This document shows, piece by piece, positions 58,069 through 64,000 of a stretch of 64,000 nucleotides of DNA. Source of the DNA: Paenibacillus sp. FSL K6-0276 (GTDB lineage Bacteria; Bacillota; Bacilli; Paenibacillales; Paenibacillaceae); the NCBI RefSeq assembly GCF_037977235.1, contig NZ_CP150276.1, positions 1,922,001 through 1,986,000 of the forward strand, read 5' to 3'. Each line of letters starts with the position of its first letter. The stretch's first letter is position 1. The translations under genes were made by a program, and so were the position numbers. The notes beneath the pieces are model-generated. The model saw only the letters and a program-made list of their open reading frames with translations. It was not told the DNA's origin and did not search any database.

Positions 58069-58434
58069 CTAGCTGTGCTCTGCTAACTGTACCTCGAAGC
58101 CGTCCGGGTCCAGTACATAAAAGAACCGCAGATGGGGATTTGGCATGATCGGTCCCCGCGCAACGGGGATGCCTTGGCTTTTCAAATGCACTATGGCATC
58201 GTCGAGAGACGCCACTTCGAAACCAACGGAAACGCCGCATTCCGGCTTCAGAGCCGGGTCGCTTCCCTGAATAAGCTCGATTTTGGGCTGACCCACCGTG
58301 CCTAACATGACAATTTGTTTTCCTCTACTCTCAAATCTGCGGTCAATGGGAAGCCCCAAAATCCTGTTATAAAAATCAAGGGAAGCCTCTAGATCGCGCA
58401 CCCTGAGTGTAATCCAATTCATGCTCAATTTCAT
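58069..58434 (-). CDS. VOC-family glyoxalase-like protein
   Basis: A 121-residue vicinal-oxygen-chelate protein: MNWITLRVRDLEASLDFYNR at the start, VMLGTVGQPKIELIQGSD, and RFFYVLDPDGFEVQLAE at the end with the C-terminal metal-ligand Glu. The resemblance to lactoylglutathione lyase is general; Firmicutes often use such proteins for bacillithiol or antibiotic adducts. Substrate unknown. GAGGAGG lies before the ATG. It stands alone on the minus strand. Confidence 0.85.
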   Translation of the reverse strand: MKLSMNWITLRVRDLEASLDFYNRILGLPIDRRFESRGKQIVMLGTVGQPKIELIQGSDPALKPECGVSVGFEVASLDDAIVHLKSQGIPVARGPIMPNPHLRFFYVLDPDGFEVQLAEHS

Positions 58435-58586
58435 GATTGTAATGTCCTCCTCTTTATATTTCTACGACAACGTCGTTTCTTCTTAATTATACGCTATCTT
58501 GCTTTGAAACTGCTGGCTTTGAGATTTCTCCAAAACTATGGATACCCTCTCTTTAATTTACTTAAAGTTCGTAATATTAAAACTAA

Positions 58587-58845
58587 TTGACTCCGGCTTA
58601 TAAGGTTGCAGTGAAAGAATATATTTTGTATGCGAGCAAGAAGAATGAGACGGATGCTATAGAACCGCTGAAACTCGACCTGTACGAGCCGTCTGGTGAC
58701 AATAACAAGAAGAGACCTGTATTTATTTTCATTCATGGTGGAGGTTATACAGTAGGAGTAGGGGGGAATATGACGCAGCGGACTTTTCTACGGGATTGGC
58801 GAAGCGAATGAACGAAAAGATAACAAATAAGTTTTGCGTTGACGC
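58587..58845 (+). pseudogene. Truncated alpha/beta-hydrolase (esterase) fragment
   Basis: The open part (74 codons) encodes the N-terminus of a carboxylesterase-type hydrolase: KLDLYEPSGDNNKKRPVFIF followed by the oxyanion motif HGGGYTVG. After RTFLRD the sense continues in another frame (LAKRMNEKI) and then ends; the nucleophile elbow and the rest are missing. The gene therefore carries a frameshift and a large 3' deletion up to the TetR operator region. Confidence 0.7.
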
Positions 58846-58869
58846 ATCCAACTTTTGACATTATGATAT

Positions 58870-58893
58870 GAATGAAAAAATAATTATTCATTC
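58870..58893. promoter_or_regulatory. Operator 1 of the TetR gene (GAATGAA-N10-TTCATTC)
   Basis: GAATGAA at 58870-58876 and TTCATTC at 58887-58893 form an inverted repeat with a ten-base AT spacer, just before the TetR start. The same architecture recurs at 59524-59547. Confidence 0.75.
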
Positions 58894-58908
58894 ATGGAGA
58901 TGCGGAAA

Positions 58909-59487
58909 GTGGAAGATAAAAAAACAAAGATTTATGATTGTGGGAAAGAGTTGTTTAGCAATAAAGGCTTTAAGGATACGAATGTCTCGGTCATTACAAA
59001 AAAAGCTGGAATAGCCATTGGAACCTTTTACAACTATTATCCTTCAAAGGAAAAGCTTTTTATGGATATCTTTCTTGAAGAAAATGCGAAGCTCAAAAAA
59101 AACTGTATGCAATCCCTCGACATGACCCAAAGTCCATTGATAGTAGTTCGGCAGATGATGGCACTCAATGTGGAAGGCATAATCGCCAACCCCATTCTAA
59201 AGGAATGGTATAACAAAAGTGTTTTTGGGAAAATCGAACAGCTTTATCGGGAAGAAACCGGCATTGAGGTGACGGATTTCTTATATGACAGCTTCCATGA
59301 AATTGTGCAGCAGTGGCAAACCGAAGGCAAAATGCGAAGCGATATGGATAGTAAAATGATTATGATGGTGTTCGCCGCCATGATCAATGTGGACACCCAC
59401 AAGGAAGAAATTGGAGTGGAGTTCTTTCCACAACTGCTGGACAATATGATGGAACTAATCATGAAGGGTCTGACAGACTGCCCCTAA
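58909..59487 (+). CDS. TetR/AcrR-family regulator
   Basis: About 192 residues. The helix-turn-helix (GFKDTNVSVITKKAGIAIGTFYNYYPSKEKLF) is typical; the C-terminal ligand domain is not assigned. The GTG at 58909 has GGAG nine bases upstream; ATG codons at 58894 and 58900 are alternatives but overlap that site. Twin inverted repeats flank the gene, so it probably represses itself and the genes after it (small protein and flavodoxin). A Rho-independent hairpin is not obvious after it. Confidence 0.88.
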   Translation: MEDKKTKIYDCGKELFSNKGFKDTNVSVITKKAGIAIGTFYNYYPSKEKLFMDIFLEENAKLKKNCMQSLDMTQSPLIVVRQMMALNVEGIIANPILKEWYNKSVFGKIEQLYREETGIEVTDFLYDSFHEIVQQWQTEGKMRSDMDSKMIMMVFAAMINVDTHKEEIGVEFFPQLLDNMMELIMKGLTDCP

Positions 59488-59523
59488 AAGAACTAATGAG
59501 GCAGTTTTTTTTACATTTAAAAT

Positions 59524-59547
59524 GAATGAATATAAAAATGTTCATTC
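59524..59547. promoter_or_regulatory. Operator 2 before the flavodoxin pair (GAATGAA-N10-TTCATTC)
   Basis: GAATGAA at 59524-59530 and TTCATTC at 59541-59547, same arms and same ten-base spacer as operator 1. It lies 21 bases before the next start. Confidence 0.75.
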
Positions 59548-59568
59548 AAAAGATTGAGGGGAGGGCAT

Positions 59569-59763
59569 GTGAATGAACATTGTTGTAAGAAGAAGGATCA
59601 TTCCAGAGATACCAAGGTTCAGGCAACAATATCTGTGGGACGGGTTTCAGATATTAAAATACTCAAAGGCGCTTTAGATAAAAATGGAAATCTGTTGGAA
59701 CAAGGCACTCGAAAATGCACTGGCGCAGGCAAAGACGAAATAATTCGTTTCAAGGAGGGCTAA
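59569..59763 (+). CDS. Small protein upstream of the flavodoxin gene, unknown function
   Basis: A 64-residue polar protein with a Cys pair near the N-terminus (NEHCCKKKD) and a single later Cys (RKCTGAGKDE). The GTG at 59569 has GGGGAGGG upstream; the frame opens five codons earlier at a TTG. I recognise no family. It is one base before the flavodoxin frame, so the two are likely one operon under the TetR operator. The Cys content may hint at metal or redox function, which is speculation. Confidence 0.5.
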   Translation: MNEHCCKKKDHSRDTKVQATISVGRVSDIKILKGALDKNGNLLEQGTRKCTGAGKDEIIRFKEG

Positions 59764-59764
59764 G

Positions 59765-60287
59765 ATGAACATTGCAGTCATTTCTTATTCATTCACAGGC
59801 AACAATGATGCATTAGCTGGCAGTGTGGCTAAAGAACTGTCGTCTGATTATTTTCGAATTTCTGAATCTAAGCCTCGGACATTGAGTTCCATTACAATGG
59901 ATATGATTTTCAGCAGGATTCCGTTGGTACAGCCATCACCTAATTTATTAGTGAAGTATGATTTGATCCTCTTTTTTCGGGCCGATCTGGATGGGGCAAG
60001 TAGCCACACCACTCCGTGCATATTTAAAGCATTTGAAAACAAATCCGCACAAGTATGGTTTCATTTCAATCAGCCGCGGAGCGGACGGACCCAACACGAA
60101 GGTACCAGGCGAACTCAGAAAAAGAACTGGGGTAGATCCCGTTGTATTTATCGACCTATATATCGCTGACTTAATATCGACAAATCCTAAACCGACACGG
60201 AAAGCTACTTCTGCTTACAAGTTAGATCCTGGGGATATCAAACAATTAACCAGTACAATAGTGAAGAAATTAATGGATGTGACTTAA
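59765..60287 (+). pseudogene. Flavodoxin-like protein, frameshifted in a T-run
   Basis: Two overlapping frames together make one flavodoxin-fold protein of about 174 residues. The first frame gives MNIAVISYSFTGNNDALAGS (FMN phosphate loop) to DLILFF; at a run of six T near 59970-59975 one base too many shifts the frame. In the +1-corrected reading it continues GPIWMGQVATPLRAYLKHL and then GADGPNTKVPGEL to LMDVT at 60287. Removing one T restores the whole protein. It may be a true pseudogene, a phase-variable run or a sequence error. Confidence 0.75.
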
Positions 60288-60301
60288 CTGAGAGTTCACC
60301 T

Positions 60302-60335
60302 ATAAATAAGCGGCAGAGATGCCGTTTATTTATTT
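60302..60335 (+). terminator. Terminator after the flavodoxin frame
   Basis: AAATAA-CGGCA pairs with TGCCG-TTATTT around GAGA; moderately T-rich tail. Confidence 0.75.
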
Positions 60336-60421
60336 TCTCCTCAACTGGTATGAATTTGTCTATTATTAAAGTGTCAGTTCAATTCGCTAGATGGTATGAT
60401 AGGAGCGGGAGGGAATTTAAA

Positions 60422-61069
60422 ATGACCAATGAGATAACAAATGAGAACGAAGAAACATTAAACGAGAACGAGGAAATAACCAATGATCCAGCAATGTCTG
60501 AGGAGGATATGAATAAGCTTGTGATGGCTGTTCATCATAACGGTCTCGTAGCTTTGAGAGTGCACTTTCAAGACGTTGAAGGACAAGTGTTAAATATGGA
60601 GGCGTACGGCCCAGTTTTTGTTTTTCACGTAAAAAATGAGTTGGATCATGTATATTCTTGTGGCTTTTTTCTGCGTGAGTTGATTGCAAGATTCCAATCG
60701 GGTAAGGATCCTGCAGCATGGATGGCATCATTCTTCGTTGATCTGATGAAAATTGAGGGAGGCAAAACGCTTCCAAAACCACCAGCAAATGAAGACGAAG
60801 CTAAAGCGATGATAGACAATGTGTTAGTTCCGCAATGTATAAAAGAAATAACCGAAGAATTTGCGCCAGAGGATGTACATGTTGGCCTAGCTTGGAATGA
60901 AAAACTTGGTCCGGTCTTCGAGGCTGGATTTCCAGCGATAAGTGATGGGAATAACGTGTGTGCGTTCCCACTGCATTTATTGTTAACCCACTTGCAGTTG
61001 AATCGGGATCCTTCCGAGCTGCTTGTTCAAGGCATGTATAACATCCGAAAAGAGCATGGATTGGAGTAA
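60422..61069 (+). CDS. Uncharacterised 215-residue acidic protein
   Basis: No family is recognised. The N-terminus is acidic and repetitive (NEITNENEETLNENEEITND), then a mixed alpha/beta region follows with VALRVHFQDVEGQVLNMEAY, FVFHVKNELDHVYSCGFFLREL and two similar segments (FFLRELIARFQSGKDPAAW and LLLTHLQLNRDPSELL), which hint at an internal duplication. No signal or membrane span is seen. The ATG at 60422 has GGGAGGGAATTTAAA; an open frame extends to 60350 without a site. It is a single gene before a terminator. Confidence 0.75.
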   Translation: MTNEITNENEETLNENEEITNDPAMSEEDMNKLVMAVHHNGLVALRVHFQDVEGQVLNMEAYGPVFVFHVKNELDHVYSCGFFLRELIARFQSGKDPAAWMASFFVDLMKIEGGKTLPKPPANEDEAKAMIDNVLVPQCIKEITEEFAPEDVHVGLAWNEKLGPVFEAGFPAISDGNNVCAFPLHLLLTHLQLNRDPSELLVQGMYNIRKEHGLE

Positions 61070-61101
61070 AAGAGGCTCTGAGCCCTGACCATCCATAACC
61101 T

Positions 61102-61129
61102 AAAGAAACGGCAGAAATGCCGTTTCTTT
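61102..61129 (+). terminator. Terminator after the uncharacterised gene
   Basis: AAAGAAACGGCA pairs with TGCCGTTTCTTT around GAAA (12 bp). The symmetrical stem can also end the converging kinase gene. It is nearly identical to the hairpin after the tRNA genes. Confidence 0.88.
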
Positions 61130-61148
61130 GTTGTTTCTACTGATCTTT

Positions 61149-62912
61149 TTATCCTGCCGTGTTAAAAATCAATGAAATTGTCGTTCCAATTCCAGGTAAG
61201 CTCTCTACTTCAATCTGTCCCTGATGCTGGAGTACAAGCTGCTTGGAGATAGCCATGCCCAGTCCTGTTCCTTGGTTTAGCTCATCTGTATTCGTACCCC
61301 TATAATAACGTTCAAAGAGCAGATCCTTTGTCTCTGCATCGATACCAACCCCATTATCTTGGATACGAATCACAAATTGAGAAGAAGTAATCTTAACTAA
61401 AAAGACTTGGATCAGGGTACCTTCAGGGTTATGAAGGGCAGCATTGGCAAGTAGATTTTCCAGTATTCGTCTGAAATATCTGCCATCGATTGGATAGGTA
61501 ATCGATCCTTCCGAAGCTGTATAATGAACCGGAACATGGGTGAATTGTGGGTGTTTTCTCCACTTTTGAACCGTTTGTTCGATGAATTCATTCATATCTG
61601 TCGGGATCAAATCAAAGGCAAAGGCATCATTTTTGAGCCGATAGGTTAAAGTCAGATCGTTAATCATTTCATCCATATAAGAGGATTTCTCGCGCATAAT
61701 AGTAGCGAATTCACGAATTTCTGATGGTGACCATTCGTAGGTGTCCGATTCCATTAGATGTGCGTACCCTAATATGGAAGAAAGGGGTGTCTTCATATCA
61801 TGAGATACGCCAGCAATCCATTCTTCTCTTGTGGTCTCTAGTTGCTTGCGAATTTGCTCGTTTTTTTGCAGCGTCTCTGTTAAATGAGCTAAGGAATCCA
61901 TCATTTCGGTATGATTGCGGAATCTTTTTGTCAAACGCCCAGAACGGTTTCGGCTAAGAGGTGATCCCTTCGGATTACGACCAGTAGGTTCTCTGAATTC
62001 ACCCTTGGACAAATGATGAAGCCAATCAATCATATGCAAAATAGGTGTGCCGAACCGATGACCATACCAAAGAGCAAGCAGCACGAATAGAAGAAGTATA
62101 ATCACTAGCATAACCACAGCGTTCCAAAAGAAGATCTGAATATCTTCTCTATACGTATCGTCATTAGTCCATGGAGCCACTGAAGCGGCTAGTGGAGCGT
62201 GGATGATCCAAGTATTGTTTGTTGCTGGATCATACACCGTAAATAATTGCTTGCCATAACGTTCCGGATATTGGTTACGGAGCATTAAATCTTGAAGACT
62301 ATAGTGGTCTGGCGTTACATTCGTTACACCATAACCTCCGAGCACCTTTCCATTATCATCGAGCAGCTCGATGGACCCATGAATAGCATTCAACTGCTGT
62401 TTGAAAGTCTCGTTTACTTCGATTTCCCCCGTATTCCAGGTCACTTCCTGCAGTAGATTTTCTTTTAACGTCGCAATATCATTTTTCACTCCATATAAAA
62501 GGGTATAGCTTTGCCCATCCAACTCTTGAATCCAAGCATATAGTCCGTAAGGGAAGTCCTTCTCCGCTCTCCAAAAGCTCATCAACTCACCGGGATGATA
62601 ACGTACCGGCATATCCTCAGGTGTATGGTAGGCAGCCACTATATATCCAGACTGATCAACTACCTGCAGCCAGCCCCCCTGATCCCTAACCACAGTAAGA
62701 AGCTTTGGATCGAACTTTATTGTGCTGTTCTGTTTCGTAATTGAATTTGTAAGCACAGGCAAACTGGGTTTAATGAAGTCGAATTTCTGATCCAGACGTT
62801 CCAGCTTCACAACGCTTAAAGTAAATGTCCCTAGAATCAGTACTGTAAGAAGAAGGCCGACCAACAACAGTTGTCTAATGTATTGAAAAATAAACCGTTT
62901 CTTGATGTTCAT
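61149..62912 (-). CDS. Two-component sensor histidine kinase
   Basis: A 587-residue kinase: span at about 12-33, extracellular domain (about 34-265), second span (about 266-290), HAMP-like linker with a basic stretch (GRNPKGSPLSRNRSGRLTKR), HisKA with the phospho-His in WIAGVSHDMKTPLSSILGY, and HATPase motifs NLLANAALHN, DNGVGIDAETKDLLFERY and GTGLGMAISKQL. Its start is four bases after the regulator stop, so the pair is one operon. The stimulus is unknown; VanS- and BceS-unlike length favours a general envelope sensor. Confidence 0.92.
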   Translation of the reverse strand: MNIKKRFIFQYIRQLLLVGLLLTVLILGTFTLSVVKLERLDQKFDFIKPSLPVLTNSITKQNSTIKFDPKLLTVVRDQGGWLQVVDQSGYIVAAYHTPEDMPVRYHPGELMSFWRAEKDFPYGLYAWIQELDGQSYTLLYGVKNDIATLKENLLQEVTWNTGEIEVNETFKQQLNAIHGSIELLDDNGKVLGGYGVTNVTPDHYSLQDLMLRNQYPERYGKQLFTVYDPATNNTWIIHAPLAASVAPWTNDDTYREDIQIFFWNAVVMLVIILLLFVLLALWYGHRFGTPILHMIDWLHHLSKGEFREPTGRNPKGSPLSRNRSGRLTKRFRNHTEMMDSLAHLTETLQKNEQIRKQLETTREEWIAGVSHDMKTPLSSILGYAHLMESDTYEWSPSEIREFATIMREKSSYMDEMINDLTLTYRLKNDAFAFDLIPTDMNEFIEQTVQKWRKHPQFTHVPVHYTASEGSITYPIDGRYFRRILENLLANAALHNPEGTLIQVFLVKITSSQFVIRIQDNGVGIDAETKDLLFERYYRGTNTDELNQGTGLGMAISKQLVLQHQGQIEVESLPGIGTTISLIFNTAG

Positions 62913-62916
62913 CGCA

Positions 62917-63624
62917 TCAGTCCTCAGACTCTTGTACCAGCTTGTAGCCTAGTCCACGCGCCGTAATCAAGTAAACAGGCTCACTTGGACTTGGTTCGAT
63001 ACGCTCGCGAATACGGTGGATATGAACCATGACCGTATTGTCATCACTAAAGCTTTGTTCGCCCCATACATGCTCATACAATTGTTTTTTACTGAATACC
63101 CGATTGGGATTTTGACAAAAAAACAAGAGAAGCTGAAACACCTGCGCCGGACAATCGATCAAGGTATCATTCACGCGAAGCTCTCCGGCATATTCGTCTA
63201 CTTGAAAGGTTCGGAAGGTGTAAATCCGCTTCACAGCCGGAAGTTCATTAGCTTTATGATATCGACGAAGCTGTGCGCGGACACGTGCAACCACTTCTAA
63301 TGGATTGAACGGTTTTGTAATATAATCGTCCCCGCCGATAGCAAATCCTGTAAGTTTATCGAAGTCACCAATTCTAGCCGTCAAAAATAGGACAGGGGCA
63401 TCCGTCGTTTGCCGAATCCATGGAAAGATCTCGAAACCGCTCTGCTTTGGCAGCATAACGTCCAGCAGGATCAGATCATACTTTGTAGTTCGGCAGGCTA
63501 GCATGGCCTGTTCCCCTGTTTCCGCCGTATCGATAAATAGGAATCCCTCTTTATTTAATACGGTTTTTAGTAGCTTAAGTATGGACGATTCATCGTCCAC
63601 GATTAGGATTTTTGATGGATTCAT
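62917..63624 (-). CDS. OmpR-family response regulator
   Basis: A 235-residue regulator. Receiver: VDDE at 9-12, phospho-acceptor D55 in LILLDVMLPKQ, FLTARIGD and ITKPFNP. Winged helix (about 135-230): DCPAQVFQLLLFFCQNPN, VMVHIHRIRERIEP and ARGLGYKL. It is first in the operon with the kinase gene at 61149-62912. The gene diverges from the exported protein starting at 63816, a likely target by position only. Confidence 0.93.
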   Translation of the reverse strand: MNPSKILIVDDESSILKLLKTVLNKEGFLFIDTAETGEQAMLACRTTKYDLILLDVMLPKQSGFEIFPWIRQTTDAPVLFLTARIGDFDKLTGFAIGGDDYITKPFNPLEVVARVRAQLRRYHKANELPAVKRIYTFRTFQVDEYAGELRVNDTLIDCPAQVFQLLLFFCQNPNRVFSKKQLYEHVWGEQSFSDDNTVMVHIHRIRERIEPSPSEPVYLITARGLGYKLVQESED

Positions 63625-63815
63625 CTCTTCATGATCTCCCTATAATTAGCATGAAATTACTATACCATTTGTTGGGTTCAAGCAGCGTATTTGGAATCTT
63701 AACAGAGCCTTAATTTATAACGTCGAGATTAATACAATCGTAAGATTTCGTTTCGCGGGTGTTAAACCTTGCCACATACACTTAGCTAAGAATCCAATAT
63801 AAAGGAGAGAAATCA

Positions 63816-64000
63816 ATGAATTATTTCTTAAGTCCAAAAAGCTTAATGCTGCTTAGCGTCGTTAGTACACTGACATTAGGTTCACTCCCAGTCACCGTTT
63901 CAGCGGCATCCGCCAACCCTGTAGCAGTAGCCGCGCAATCCCAAACGTCTTCCTTTAAGCCGGACCAATTGCTCAAACTGCTGGAGCAACAGAAGTATGA
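63816..64000 (+). CDS. N-terminus of an exported protein (cut by window end)
   Basis: AAAGGAGAGAAATCA precedes an ATG and an open frame to the window edge (61 codons seen). The N-terminus has a clear signal peptide (about 1-30; LMLLSVVSTLTLGSLPVTVSA) followed by a Ser/Ala/Gln-rich stretch and FKPDQLLKLLEQQ. There is not enough to name a family. Divergence from the response-regulator gene suggests control by that system. Confidence 0.7.
   Translation, partial: MNYFLSPKSLMLLSVVSTLTLGSLPVTVSAASANPVAVAAQSQTSSFKPDQLLKLLEQQKY

Noticed and set aside
1..64000. CRISPR arrays, prophage or insertion-sequence genes
   Set aside because: No regularly spaced direct repeats, no Cas proteins, no transposase, integrase or phage structural genes were seen.

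Overview
The window reads as chromosome of a spore-forming Firmicute, most likely a Paenibacillus. The basis is conserved gene order and spore genes: ytoI-ytpI-ytrI-ytrH-dnaE, accD-accA-pyk, ytvI, citZ-icd-mdh, phoR/phoP-pstB-phoU-polA-mutM-ytaF-coaE and nrdR, plus an alpha/beta SASP gene with a sigma-G-type promoter. Base composition is moderate, with GGAGG-type ribosome sites and frequent GTG/TTG starts. The species is an inference.

About 1-34.7 kb is a housekeeping backbone: replication and repair (dnaE, polA, mutM), malonyl-CoA synthesis (accDA), glycolysis and TCA cycle (pyk, citZ, icd, mdh, class I fumarase), phosphate control (phoR, phoP, pstB, phoU, with two phased Pho boxes), CoA synthesis (coaE), sporulation membrane proteins and two tRNA genes. 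Departures from the usual order are the absence of pfkA between accA and pyk, kinase-before-regulator order for phoR/phoP, and pstB-phoU without pstSCA.

About 34.8-41.9 kb is accessory: a divergently read TetR/MFS efflux pair, a decayed regulator remnant, then a YesM-type kinase, a membrane-anchored solute-binding protein and a YesN-type AraC response regulator, read as a three-part glycan sensing module.

About 42.0-57.8 kb is the most striking part, a cellulosome-like locus aimed at host O-glycans. It encodes a secreted cohesin protein with three SLH domains (cell-wall anchor), a 1718-residue GH101 endo-alpha-N-acetylgalactosaminidase ending in cohesin plus dockerin, a secreted protein that is only cohesin plus dockerin, a GH95 alpha-fucosidase ending in cohesin plus dockerin, a CUT1-type sugar ABC importer without its ATPase, and a decayed glycosidase whose cohesin-dockerin tail is still open. 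Enzymes carrying both partners of the pair could chain to each other and to the wall anchor without a separate long scaffoldin.

About 57.8-64 kb holds small accessory genes: a VOC protein, a broken esterase, a TetR regulator with two identical-architecture operators, a frameshifted flavodoxin, an unrecognised 215-residue protein, an OmpR/histidine-kinase pair, and the start of an exported protein cut by the window edge.

A roughly 100-bp intergenic repeat occurs four times (about 10.2, 22.6, 53.2 and 56.7 kb). Copies show paired base changes in their stems, which points to a structured element. A different 167-bp inverted-repeat element lies upstream of dnaE.
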